DNA of 64,000 bases, taken from the NCBI RefSeq assembly GCF_023221595.1, contig NZ_CP096563.1, forward strand, positions 2,214,501 through 2,278,500, read 5' to 3'. The notes below the pieces were generated by a model. It did no database searches. It saw only the letters and a program-made list of their open reading frames with translations, and had not been told where the DNA came from. How positions within the stretch are numbered: position 1 is the stretch's first letter; each line of letters opens with the position of its first letter. Source of the stretch: Rhodococcus qingshengii JCM 15477. GTDB taxonomy: Bacteria; Actinomycetota; Actinomycetes; Mycobacteriales; Mycobacteriaceae. Positions 16,358-24,963 of the stretch are shown here, one piece after another. Made by a program: the position numbers and the translations under genes.

Positions 16358-17761
16358 ATGACCCGGATCGTGATCATCGGTGGCGGACCCGCCGGCTACG
16401 AGGCGGCACTGGTAGCCGCGCAGCACGGGGCCACGGTCACCCTGGTCGATTCGGACGGCGTCGGCGGTGCGTGTGTGCTGTTCGACTGTGTCCCGTCGAA
16501 GACGTTCATCGCGTCCACCGGAATCCGCACCGACATGCGTCGTGCATCCGACCTCGGCATCACTCTGGATCCGGAGCAGGCTTCGGTGTCACTGCCGAAG
16601 ATCCACTCCCGAGTCAAGAGTCTCGCGTTGTCCCAGTCCTCGGACATTCGCGCACGGTTGCAGACGGTAGGCGTCGAGGTTCTCTCCGGCACCGCCGAAC
16701 TGACCGATCCACTCCTCGGTATGGCAGCACACCAGGTTCGCGCGACGCTCGGAAGCGGCGAGCAGAAGACCATCGACGCAGACGTCGTGTTGATCGCCAC
16801 CGGCGCCAGCCCCCGCATCATCCCGGGAGCCGAGCCCGACGGTGAGCGAATCATGACGTGGCGCCAGCTCTACGACTTGGACGAGCTTCCCGAGCACCTG
16901 GTCGTGGTCGGTTCCGGTGTCACCGGTGCCGAGTTCGTCTCCGCGTACACCGAGATGGGCGTCAAGGTCACGCTCGTGTCCAGTCGCGACCGTGTTCTGC
17001 CCGGCGAGGATGCCGATGCGGCGCTCGTGCTCGAGGACGCCCTCGCCGAGCGCGGTGTCACCCTCGTCAAGCACGCCCGCGCGGACGCCGTCGAGCGCAC
17101 CGAGAAGGGCATCGTCGTCAAGCTCTCCGACGGCCGCACGGTCGAAGGAAGCCACGCTCTGATGACCGTCGGTTCCGTCCCCAACACCAACGGTCTCGGC
17201 CTGGAGCGGGTCGGCATCGAGTTGGACAAGGGTGGATACCTGCGTGTCGACCGGGTCTCGCGCACCACGGTTTCCGGTATCTACGCCGCCGGTGACTGCA
17301 CCGGACTGCTCCCGCTCGCGTCGGTGGCTGCGATGCAGGGACGTATCGCGATGTACCACGCACTGGGTGAAGGCGTCAGCCCGATCAAGTTGAAGACCGT
17401 CGCGTCGGCCGTCTTCACACGCCCCGAAATTGCAACGGTGGGTGTTTCGCAGGCAGCGATCGACAACGGAGAGGTGCCTGCGCGCACCGTCATGTTGCCG
17501 CTCAACACCAACCCGCGCGCCAAGATGTCCGGTTTGCGTCGCGGATTCGTGAAGATTTTCTGCCGCCCGGCTACCGGCGTGGTCATCGGCGGTGTTGTGG
17601 TCGCACCCACTGCTTCGGAATTGATCCTGCCGATCGCGATCGCCGTACAGAACAACCTGACGGTCAACGACCTGGCGCAGACGTTCTCGGTGTACCCGTC
17701 GCTGACCGGATCGATCACCGAGGCTGCTCGTCAGCTCATGCGTCACGACGACCTGGACTGA
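16358..17761 (+). CDS. lpdA: NAD(P)H-quinone reductase of the flavoprotein disulfide reductase family (LpdA)
   Basis: FAD/NAD(P)-binding oxidoreductase of 467 residues, similar in most of its length to mycobacterial LpdA (Rv3303c as recalled). Domains: FAD site GGGPAGYEAA, NAD(P) site VVGSGVTGAEF, second FAD site YAAGDCTGLLPLA, and dimerisation domain. The redox stretch reads GGACVLFDCVPSK, which keeps both cysteines (C-x4-C), whereas I recall M. tuberculosis LpdA having only one. The C-terminal His-Glu pair of lipoamide dehydrogenases is absent (YPSLTGSITEA). Start ATG 16358 follows GGAGG at seven bases. Probably a quinone reductase rather than a true E3. Confidence 0.87.
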   Translation: MTRIVIIGGGPAGYEAALVAAQHGATVTLVDSDGVGGACVLFDCVPSKTFIASTGIRTDMRRASDLGITLDPEQASVSLPKIHSRVKSLALSQSSDIRARLQTVGVEVLSGTAELTDPLLGMAAHQVRATLGSGEQKTIDADVVLIATGASPRIIPGAEPDGERIMTWRQLYDLDELPEHLVVVGSGVTGAEFVSAYTEMGVKVTLVSSRDRVLPGEDADAALVLEDALAERGVTLVKHARADAVERTEKGIVVKLSDGRTVEGSHALMTVGSVPNTNGLGLERVGIELDKGGYLRVDRVSRTTVSGIYAAGDCTGLLPLASVAAMQGRIAMYHALGEGVSPIKLKTVASAVFTRPEIATVGVSQAAIDNGEVPARTVMLPLNTNPRAKMSGLRRGFVKIFCRPATGVVIGGVVVAPTASELILPIAIAVQNNLTVNDLAQTFSVYPSLTGSITEAARQLMRHDDLD

Positions 17762-17828
17762 CAACCGACCAGAGTCTTCTTACAATGTGGGAACTCTGTT
17801 TCACATACTGAAGTATTGGTGGGATAGT

Positions 17829-17862
17829 CGAGATACCGACCGAATCAAGGGTCGGTATCTCG
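17829..17862 (+). terminator. Hairpin terminator after lpdA
   Basis: CGAGATACCGACC (17829-17841) and GGTCGGTATCTCG (17850-17862) form a perfect 13-base-pair stem with an eight-base loop, 68 bases after the lpdA stop. No T-run follows, as is common in actinobacteria. Confidence 0.7.
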
Positions 17863-17942
17863 GCGCTCTCCCGCCCCGTTGACCCAGGACGGCTCAGGGT
17901 GTTTTTCCTCTGACCTTCATTCTGCGTGCCTGGGAGCTTCAT

Positions 17943-19124
17943 ATGACACACGCCGCGCTGTCCGCTCGCATGGACGGACTCCGTAGTTCTGCAATTCGCG
18001 ATCTGCTCACCCTGACTGCCCGGCCCGACGTCATCAGCTTGGCCGGCGGACTGCCCGATCCCGATTTCATTCCGCGGGAGCGAATCTCGAAGGCAGCCCA
18101 CGACGCACTCGGTGACCCCTCGTCCGTTCAGTACGGCGAGACCTCCGGCCTGCTGCGCCTCCGTGAGGTGATCGCCGAGCGCGAATCATCCAAGATCGGG
18201 CGGACACTCGACGTGTCCGAAGTCGTGATCACCCACGGTTCTCAGCAAGGTTTGAGCTTGCTCGCGCAGGTCCTCCTCGACGCCGGTGACGTCGTGGTCG
18301 TGGAGGAACCGGCATATACCGGTGCGCTGCAGGTCTTTCGAACGGCGCAGGCCCGTCTCGTTCCCGTCCAGCTCGACGAGGACGGAATGGACACCGACGC
18401 GCTCGAAGCGAAACTCGACGCCGGTCTTCGGCCCAAAGTTGTTCACACCGTGAGCAATTTCCACAACCCGCGCGGCGCGGTGCTTTCGGCGCAGCGGCGA
18501 GCGCACTTGGCGGCACTGGCGGACCGATACGGGTTCTGGGTTCTCGAGGACGACCCGTACGGCGAACTGTACTTCGGCGAGAAACCGCCCGCACCGCTGG
18601 CGGCGTTGTCGGACAGGGTGATTCGGCTGTCCAGTGCGTCCAAAGTGTTGGCACCGGCGCTGCGCGTCGGCTGGCTGCACGGCGACCGAAAGGTCTGCGA
18701 GGCGGTCGAACTGATCAAGCAAGGCGCTGACCTGTGCGGGTCTTCGCTCACACAGCAGATCGCCGCAGACCTCTTCTCCGACGTCGAATGGTTCGACGCG
18801 CATCTCGACGTGCTTCGAGCGGGGTACGGCGCGAGGGCGAAGGCGTTGGTCACGGCCGCCGAGACGGAATTGAGTGGGCGTGCACGCTTTTCCGAGGTCC
18901 GCGGCGGGATGTTCTGTTGGATGGATTTCCTCGACGACGTCGACACCACCGAACTCCTGGGTGCCGCGCTCGCGCATGGCGTGGCATTTGTCCCAGGTTC
19001 GGCCTTCGCGGTCGAAGCGGACCTTGGTCGAAGCGCTCGACTGTGTTTCGCGACGTATCCCGAAGCGGTGCTGGTCGACGCCGTCGGCAGGCTCCGGGAC
19101 AGTGTCACCGCAGGTACAGCCTGA
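17943..19124 (+). CDS. PLP-dependent aminotransferase (class I fold, aminoadipate-type)
   Basis: A 393-residue aminotransferase resembling 2-aminoadipate/MocR-type enzymes: ISLAGGLPDPDFIP near residue 30, ITHGSQQGLSLLAQ, VSNFHNPRGAVLS, LEDDPYGELYF and the PLP lysine in SSASKVLAPALRVGW. ATG 17943 is preceded by GGGAG at nine bases. The 3' end overlaps the convergent CoA-transferase gene by 20 bases. Possible substrates include 2-aminoadipate, aromatic and branched amino acids; a link to the lysine genes 30 kb away is only a hypothesis. Confidence 0.83.
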   Translation: MTHAALSARMDGLRSSAIRDLLTLTARPDVISLAGGLPDPDFIPRERISKAAHDALGDPSSVQYGETSGLLRLREVIAERESSKIGRTLDVSEVVITHGSQQGLSLLAQVLLDAGDVVVVEEPAYTGALQVFRTAQARLVPVQLDEDGMDTDALEAKLDAGLRPKVVHTVSNFHNPRGAVLSAQRRAHLAALADRYGFWVLEDDPYGELYFGEKPPAPLAALSDRVIRLSSASKVLAPALRVGWLHGDRKVCEAVELIKQGADLCGSSLTQQIAADLFSDVEWFDAHLDVLRAGYGARAKALVTAAETELSGRARFSEVRGGMFCWMDFLDDVDTTELLGAALAHGVAFVPGSAFAVEADLGRSARLCFATYPEAVLVDAVGRLRDSVTAGTA

Positions 19125-19890
19125 CTTTGTCGATAGTGTTGCGGAGCAGATCGATCTCCGTACCGGACGGCGGGGTGGTGACGGTGACGTGGTCGGCGAC
19201 GGCCAGATCCCATCCCGTCGCCTCTCGCACCTGATCGACCGAGATGCCTTCGTGGACACTGGTCAGCTCCAACTCGCCGCCGGGGCCCTGGTGTGTCAGG
19301 ACACCGAGGTTGGTGAACACCTTTGTCACTCCTGCACCTGCCGGCATGATGCCCTTTCCGCTGGCGTGGGCGCGGGCGGGGCTGGGTGAGGTGCAGAAGT
19401 CGAGCGCGGCCGGAAAGGAACTGAGGTCGTGGCGACGCATCACGACGAAGATCTCGGCCGCGTTCGCGATGATCTCGACGGCCCCGCCTGCTCCGGGCAG
19501 TCTGACCGTCGGGTTCTTCCAGTCACCGATGAAACTTGTGTTCAGGCTTCCCGTTCGATCGATTTGAGCGGCCCCGAGAAAACCGACGTCGACGTTGCCA
19601 CCTTGCAGGACATAACCGAAGAGTGCGGCCATACTGAGCACGGATTCGGCGCCGGAGACCACGACGGAGTCGGCGATACCTTCGGCCATCGCCGACGGAT
19701 GCGCGCCGCACACTCCGGATTCGTAGATCAGTTCTACGTCCGGATTCGACGTGTGGCGCGCGAGATCGACTGCGAGCGTGGGGAGCCCGACTCCGGCGAA
19801 GACCCGGCGCTTACCCGCCAACTCGCGTGCCGCGACGGCGACGATCGTTTCGGTGGAGGTGGTGTTACCGCTGACAATCGTGGTGGTCAC
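19105..19890 (-). CDS. CoA-transferase subunit B (CatJ-like)
   Basis: Beta subunit of a class I CoA-transferase, 261 residues. The catalytic glutamate motif is visible in IYESGVCGAHP, followed by GFLGAAQIDRTGSLNTS and LPGAGGAVEI. Layout and wording match the CatJ/PcaJ line (3-oxoadipate:succinyl-CoA transferase) better than glutaconate or acetate enzymes, but the true acid is not known. GTG start at 19890 overlaps the subunit A stop by four bases, so the subunits are made together. Confidence 0.85.
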   Translation of the reverse strand: MTTTIVSGNTTSTETIVAVAARELAGKRRVFAGVGLPTLAVDLARHTSNPDVELIYESGVCGAHPSAMAEGIADSVVVSGAESVLSMAALFGYVLQGGNVDVGFLGAAQIDRTGSLNTSFIGDWKNPTVRLPGAGGAVEIIANAAEIFVVMRRHDLSSFPAALDFCTSPSPARAHASGKGIMPAGAGVTKVFTNLGVLTHQGPGGELELTSVHEGISVDQVREATGWDLAVADHVTVTTPPSGTEIDLLRNTIDKVRLYLR

Positions 19891-20801
19891 AGTCTGCTCC
19901 CGTAGTCGACAGGTGTGGAGAGTTTTGATCCGACCTCGAGATCCGACCAGTAGTCAGCTCCGAGCTTGGCGAGATATTCGTCGTGATCGCCGAGTGTGTA
20001 CACCCACTCGTCGAGCCAATTTCTCAGCAACGAAGGGTCTTTGGAAATCTCGGTCCAGCGTCGGTAGAAGCCGCAATCGCGGTCGTAGTATCCCTGTGCG
20101 TACGACGGGTGCGCGCCGCGCGGGCAGACGACAACCGCGTCGACGGCGTGCGAGGGAATCAGAGTTCGGCTCGGATCTGACCTGATGACCTCGTCGTCGA
20201 CAAGCTCTTCCACAACGACGATCGCCTTCTTCGCGGCGTACACGGCTTCTTGCTGCACCCCGGCGATGCCCCAGATCTGTGCGTTCCCGGACGTGTCCGC
20301 TCGCTGTGCGCCGATGATCGTCACATCCGGATTCAACGGCGGCACAACGTAGACGCTCCCGCCTCCGTACGGATCCTCGACGAGTCTCAGTTGTGGGTTG
20401 AGTGCGGGTAGATCACTACCTGCGTACGACCGCAGCGGGAAGAAGGGAAGTCTGGCCGCTCCCGCCTGATACCGGCACACCATGCCGTAATGGCTGTATT
20501 CCTCGACTTCGAGGGGGAGCGGGTCCTGGTTCTCGATGCGTCTGCGTAACTCGTACAGAGAACCTGCGGAGCCGCTGGCGAAGAACGAGGCAACCAGCTT
20601 TCGGACGCAGCCGGCGGCGACGAGTTGATCGGAAACGATGTCCGGCGTCATCCGGCAGAGGGTGAGGTCCCTTCTGCCCTGCCGGATGATCTCGTGTGCC
20701 GCGGCAAAAGGAATGAGATGCGAAAATCCCTCCAGCGCAACGGTCATCCCGTCTTCGACGTATCGGCCGACGGCCTCTTTCATCGAGAGGGTCTTGTCCA
20801 C
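19887..20801 (-). CDS. CoA-transferase subunit A (CatI-like)
   Basis: Alpha subunit, 304 residues. Shared with CatI-type enzymes: TVALEGFSHLIPFAAAHEIIRQGR, cited here by its opening VALEGFSHLIP, then LTLCRMTPDIV, SYAGSDLPALNP, IWGIAGVQQEAV and SYAQGYYDRD. Start GTG at 20801 (MDKTLSMKEAV) is preceded by AGAGG at eight bases; an 18-residue longer start lacks support. Divergent from a LysR gene 83 bases away, the usual arrangement for aromatic-acid or dicarboxylate catabolic operons. Probable substrate a beta-keto acid such as 3-oxoadipate. Confidence 0.85.
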   Translation of the reverse strand: MDKTLSMKEAVGRYVEDGMTVALEGFSHLIPFAAAHEIIRQGRRDLTLCRMTPDIVSDQLVAAGCVRKLVASFFASGSAGSLYELRRRIENQDPLPLEVEEYSHYGMVCRYQAGAARLPFFPLRSYAGSDLPALNPQLRLVEDPYGGGSVYVVPPLNPDVTIIGAQRADTSGNAQIWGIAGVQQEAVYAAKKAIVVVEELVDDEVIRSDPSRTLIPSHAVDAVVVCPRGAHPSYAQGYYDRDCGFYRRWTEISKDPSLLRNWLDEWVYTLGDHDEYLAKLGADYWSDLEVGSKLSTPVDYGSRL

Positions 20802-20884
20802 GTGTGTACCTCTTCTTGTTCTTTCGCGCACTCGGTCGGTTTCGGAACTTGACATGTTCGGCCGGTGTGGCGCAACAATGTCGG

Positions 20885-21781
20885 GTGGAAATTCATCAGA
20901 TCAACGCTTTTCTCGCGGTGGCTGAGGAGCTACATTTCGGCCGTGCGGCGCAGCGGCTTCGGATTGCGCAACCGCCGCTGAGTCGAACGATCAGGCAATT
21001 CGAGAAACAGCTCGGTTCGCCGTTGTTCGATCGGAGCACTCGAACTGTGCGGCTCACTGCTGCCGGTGAAGCGCTGCTGCTTCCGGCGCGCGAGATTCTG
21101 GACGCGTGCCGGATGGCCGAGATCGCGGTGTCTGCGGCAGGCAAGGGAACGACAGGTCGCGTTCGCCTGGGTTTCGCGGGGACTTCTTCGCATCTGCTCG
21201 TCGGGCGGTGGGCGAAATTGGTGAGAAAGACCAATCCCGGTATCGAATTCGTGCTCGACAGTTCTGCTTTCGCGAACGAGGCGTTGTTGATGCTGCTCGA
21301 TCGACGACTCGACATCGGGATGGTGCGGTGGACCGTACCGCCGCTCGGGATCACGTCGAGATTGATCGCCGAGGAGAACTTTCTGGTGGCCATGTCCAAA
21401 GACCACCCGTTGGCGTCGAGGGACTCGGTTCGGTTGATCGAATTGGAGTCCGAGAATTGGGTGACGCTTCCGGCGGAGCCAGGTTCGATTCTGCGGGAGT
21501 CTCTGCTCACTGCCTCGAAGAACGCAGGGTTCCTGGCTCGCATCGTGCAGACGGCACCGGATTCGATGTCGTTGATCGCGCTGGTGTCCGCGGAAATCGG
21601 ATGCTCGTTGACCATTTCCTCGGTGGCCCAGAGCATCGTGAATCCTGATGTTGTCTTTGTTCCGGTCATGGACCCACCTCCTCCTCTTCAACTGCGTATC
21701 GCCTGGCGAGAGGGAGACGACAGACCTGCACTTCTCGAAGTGTTGAAATTGTCCGAGCAGGCGCTGCCGTCCCTGGCCTAG
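20885..21781 (+). CDS. LysR-family transcriptional regulator
   Basis: A 298-residue LysR protein: N-terminal winged helix (HQINAFLAVAEELHFGRAAQR, cited by HFGRAAQRL, and PPLSRTIRQFE) and a periplasmic-binding-like effector domain from about residue 90. It probably controls the divergent CoA-transferase pair and perhaps the convergent MHS transporter. Start is GTG 20885. A TTGACA at 20849 and AACAAT at 20874 lie just upstream, so the message may be leaderless (the 19-base spacing is long). Its stop shares CTAG with the stop of the transporter gene. Confidence 0.88.
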   Translation: MEIHQINAFLAVAEELHFGRAAQRLRIAQPPLSRTIRQFEKQLGSPLFDRSTRTVRLTAAGEALLLPAREILDACRMAEIAVSAAGKGTTGRVRLGFAGTSSHLLVGRWAKLVRKTNPGIEFVLDSSAFANEALLMLLDRRLDIGMVRWTVPPLGITSRLIAEENFLVAMSKDHPLASRDSVRLIELESENWVTLPAEPGSILRESLLTASKNAGFLARIVQTAPDSMSLIALVSAEIGCSLTISSVAQSIVNPDVVFVPVMDPPPPLQLRIAWREGDDRPALLEVLKLSEQALPSLA

Positions 21782-23193
21782 ACGGTTGCCCGACCGGTAG
21801 GAATCTCACCCGCTTCGGACTTCGGCGAGTTCGCAATATCGACAAGAGTGTTTTCGAGTTCGAGTTCGTCGTAGTCCGCTTGTTCGGCCGTCGAGAGTTC
21901 GCCCGCGTTGTAGCCGGTACGTCGGAGCAGGAGCAGGGTGCAGATCAGCGAGACAAGGGCGTACAGCCCGGATACGATCGCGACCCCGACGATATTGCCT
22001 GACGTGTTGAGCATCCACTGCGCCAGTACGGGAGTTCCGCCGCCGACGACAAGGGAACACAATTGGTACGCCGTCGACAGACCGGTGTAACGGATGTTGG
22101 CGGGGAAGGCCCGAGCGAGAACGCCGGCGATGGCGCCGTAGAACATCGAGTGCGGGATCGTGGCCAGACACATCGCGACGACTGCGATGGTGAAGTTCCC
22201 GGTTCGGATCGCGAAGAACATGGCGGGCATGAGGACGAACTCCGGTATCACCATCAGGCACATGGCTTTTCGCATGTCGATCTTGGAGACCAGGACGGCA
22301 CCGAAAGGTTGGACGATGAACTGCACGACGAGCGCGATCGCGATGGCGGCCAGGAAGGTTCCTCGATCGTATCCGAGTTCTTTTGTAGCCCAGGACAATG
22401 CGAAGGTGTTCTTGAAATAGGTGACCTGGGCGAGGGGGAGTGCGCCGGCGCCGAGGAGAACCAGTACCCAGTGCTTGCGCAAGACTTCGGCGAGCGGAAG
22501 CTTGACGACCTTCTTGCGTGCGAGAACGGCCTTCATCTCGTCCGACTCTTCGAGTTTGAGGCGAATGATCATCCCGAGAATGACCAGCACCGCCGAGATG
22601 ATGAACGGGATGCGCCATCCGTACAGGAGGAACGACGGCGTCGGCATCGAGGACAGAAGGAAGAACGCGATGGTGGCCAACAGATTTCCGGCGGGTGAGC
22701 CCTGTTGGGCGAACGCGGAGTAGAGGATGCTCTTGCCCTTCGGTGCATTCTCGCTGGCAATGAGCACTGCGCCGCCCCACTCGCCACCGACCGCGACTCC
22801 TTGGATGACGCGAAGGGTGACCAGACCGATCGGCGCCCAGATCCCGACCTGTGCGTAGGTGGGGAGGAGTCCGATGCCTACCGTGGCGACACCCATCATC
22901 ATCAAGGTGATGACGAGAGTGTTCTTGCGTCCGATCCGGTCGCCGAGGTGACCGAAGATGATCCCGCCGATCGGCCTGGCGAGGAAGCCTGCCCAGAGTG
23001 TGATGAAGGCGAGGAGAGTTCCGACTCCGTTCGGGAGAGTGTCGGAGAAGAAGATGTCGCCGAATACCAGGGCAGCGGCAGTGCCGTAGATGTAGAAGTC
23101 GTACCACTCGATAGTGGTTCCGATGAACGAAGCGATACCGGCTCTTCGCGCCTTGGCGTTGATCTCCTCGGAACTGCGAGTGGGTGAACTCAT
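21778..23193 (-). CDS. MHS-family (MFS) metabolite:H+ symporter
   Basis: Inner-membrane carrier of 471 residues with about 12 membrane helices. Family signatures: TTIEWYDFYIYG at the N-terminus, FGHLGDRIGRKNTL loop, RVIQGVAVGGEWGGAV and RYTGLSTAYQL. Relatives take up dicarboxylates, alpha-ketoglutarate, shikimate or aromatic acids. Start ATG 23193 (MSSPTRSSEE) has AAAGG upstream. Because it sits beside a CoA-transferase/LysR set, a carboxylic acid fed into that pathway is a reasonable substrate guess. Confidence 0.88.
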   Translation of the reverse strand: MSSPTRSSEEINAKARRAGIASFIGTTIEWYDFYIYGTAAALVFGDIFFSDTLPNGVGTLLAFITLWAGFLARPIGGIIFGHLGDRIGRKNTLVITLMMMGVATVGIGLLPTYAQVGIWAPIGLVTLRVIQGVAVGGEWGGAVLIASENAPKGKSILYSAFAQQGSPAGNLLATIAFFLLSSMPTPSFLLYGWRIPFIISAVLVILGMIIRLKLEESDEMKAVLARKKVVKLPLAEVLRKHWVLVLLGAGALPLAQVTYFKNTFALSWATKELGYDRGTFLAAIAIALVVQFIVQPFGAVLVSKIDMRKAMCLMVIPEFVLMPAMFFAIRTGNFTIAVVAMCLATIPHSMFYGAIAGVLARAFPANIRYTGLSTAYQLCSLVVGGGTPVLAQWMLNTSGNIVGVAIVSGLYALVSLICTLLLLRRTGYNAGELSTAEQADYDELELENTLVDIANSPKSEAGEIPTGRATV

Positions 23194-23289
23194 GCGTGGC
23201 GACCTTTCTCTGCAACATTCGCGGCGCCGAAACGTGGCGTGCCTGAATGAGATTCGCAGAGTGGTGTAGGTCACGTCCAATACCAACTT

Positions 23290-23328
23290 GGTCGCCTATT
23301 GATACCTCAGGAGTATCAATGGGCGACC
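23290..23328 (-). terminator. Long hairpin between glpK and the MHS transporter
   Basis: Arms 23290-23305 (GGTCGCCTATTGATAC) and 23313-23328 pair over 16 positions with one mismatch and a seven-base loop. It lies 37 bases past the glpK stop in the direction of transcription, so it most likely ends the glpK message; there is no T-run. It could also act as an operator for the transporter. Confidence 0.65.
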
Positions 23329-23364
23329 ATGATCAGCTCTTCCGGTATGGAAGGATCGGGGTGA

Positions 23365-24855
23365 TTACTCGGACCAGTTGTACGTCCGCTCGACGGCCTT
23401 GTTCCACTCCGCGTACAGCCGTGACCTTTCGGACTCGTCCATCGCCGGTTCCCAGGTTTGGCCGACGGCCCAGTTGTTGCGGATGTCTTCGGTGTCGGCC
23501 CAATAACCGATGGCGAGGCCCGCTGCGTATGCAGCACCGAGAGCTGTCGTTTCGTTGACCACCGGGCGGATGACGGGAACTCCGAGGATGTCCGACTGGA
23601 ACTGCATCAGGGTTTCGTTGACCACCATGCCGCCGTCGACCTTCAGTGCGGACAGTTCGACTCCCGAATCCGCTCGCATGGCGTCGATGACCTCGCGGGT
23701 CTGGTATGCCGTCGCCTCGAGCGCTGCGCGGGCCAGGTGTCCCTTGTTGACGAAGCGCGTCAGACCGACGATGACACCCCGGGCATCCGGTCGCCACCGA
23801 GGTGCGAACAGCCCGGAGAACGCGGGCACGAAGTAGGCGCCGCCGTTGTCGTCGACACTTGCGGCGAGCGGCTCGATGTCCTTGGCGTTCTGAATGATTC
23901 CGAGATTGTCTCGAAGCCACTGGACCAAGGAACCCGTCACGGCGACGGAACCTTCGAGTGCGTACACGGCAGGGGCTTCGCCGAGTTTGTAGCAGACGGT
24001 CGTCAGTAGTCCGTGCTTGCTGTGCACCGGCTTCGTGCCAGTATTGAGAAGCATGAAATTGCCGGTGCCGTAGGTGTTCTTGGCTTCACCCTCGGAGAGG
24101 CAGGCCTGGCCGAATGTGGCTGCCTGCTGGTCACCGAGGATTCCGGCGACCGGCACACCGGCGAGATTGCCGCGTGGACGTCCTGTGCCGTAGACCTCTG
24201 AGGAACTACGGATTTCCGGGAGCATCGACATCGGGATTCCGAAGTCCGCACAGATCGATTCGTCCCACTGGAGGGTCTCGAGATCCATCAGCATCGTGCG
24301 TGACGCATTGGTGACATCTGTCACGTGGACGCCCTCGGTCAGGTTCCACACGATCCACGTGTCGACAGTGCCGAAGCACAATTCGCCGGCCTCCGCTTTT
24401 GCTTTCGCACCGTCGACGTTGTCGAGAATCCAGCGGATCTTCGGCCCGGCGAAGTAGGTCGAGAGTGGTAGTCCGGTCTTGTCTCGATACTTGTCCGGAC
24501 CCTCGTCGCCGCCCAGTTCGACACACAGTTGATCCGTGCGCGTGTCCTGCCACACGATCGCGTTGTAGATCGGCTTACCCGTCGAACGTTCCCAAACGAC
24601 GGTCGTCTCACGCTGATTCGTGATTCCGACGGCAGCGATGTCGGCCCGCGTGAGATCGACCTTCGCGAGAGCGCCGGCCACCACCTCCCGAGTGTTGATC
24701 CACAGCGCCACCGGATCGTGCTCGACCCAACCTGCTCGCGGGAAAATCTGCTCGTGTTCTTTCTGCGCAACGCTCACCACGGCGCCGTCGTGATCGAAGA
24801 TCATGCAGCGGCTCGACGTCGTGCCTTGGTCGATGGCGGCGATGTATTGATTCAC
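23365..24855 (-). CDS. glpK: Glycerol kinase
   Basis: Phosphorylates glycerol to glycerol 3-phosphate with ATP. The 496-residue length is canonical. FGGY-family motifs: [13 protein letters not shown] at the N-terminus, [33 protein letters not shown], and the signature [17 protein letters not shown] region. GTG start at 24855 follows AGGAG. It is divergent from glpD across 108 bases, forming a two-gene glycerol module; no facilitator gene is present. Confidence 0.97.
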   Translation of the reverse strand: MNQYIAAIDQGTTSSRCMIFDHDGAVVSVAQKEHEQIFPRAGWVEHDPVALWINTREVVAGALAKVDLTRADIAAVGITNQRETTVVWERSTGKPIYNAIVWQDTRTDQLCVELGGDEGPDKYRDKTGLPLSTYFAGPKIRWILDNVDGAKAKAEAGELCFGTVDTWIVWNLTEGVHVTDVTNASRTMLMDLETLQWDESICADFGIPMSMLPEIRSSSEVYGTGRPRGNLAGVPVAGILGDQQAATFGQACLSEGEAKNTYGTGNFMLLNTGTKPVHSKHGLLTTVCYKLGEAPAVYALEGSVAVTGSLVQWLRDNLGIIQNAKDIEPLAASVDDNGGAYFVPAFSGLFAPRWRPDARGVIVGLTRFVNKGHLARAALEATAYQTREVIDAMRADSGVELSALKVDGGMVVNETLMQFQSDILGVPVIRPVVNETTALGAAYAAGLAIGYWADTEDIRNNWAVGQTWEPAMDESERSRLYAEWNKAVERTYNWSE

Positions 24856-24924
24856 TGTGCTCCTAGGTTCGGGCGTGTTCGCAGTAATCCGTGCGCTGTC
24901 GCAGTATGTGGATCAAGCTACTAG

Positions 24925-24955
24925 CCTGTAAACGGATTCGTCGTCGACTTACAGG
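24925..24955 (+). promoter_or_regulatory. Inverted repeat overlapping the glpD ribosome-binding site
   Basis: CCTGTAA (24925-24931) and TTACAGG (24949-24955) are perfect inverted copies with a 17-base spacer. The right arm runs into the AGGAG that serves glpD, so it could be a regulator site in the glpK/glpD control region or a leader hairpin masking the ribosome-binding site. Confidence 0.4.
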
Positions 24956-24963
24956 AGACCGGG

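Noticed and set aside
23194..23364. Possible small gene or RNA between glpK and the MHS transporter
   Set aside because: Short frames overlap the hairpin and neighbouring coding ends; nothing resembles a known RNA family, so only the hairpin is reported.
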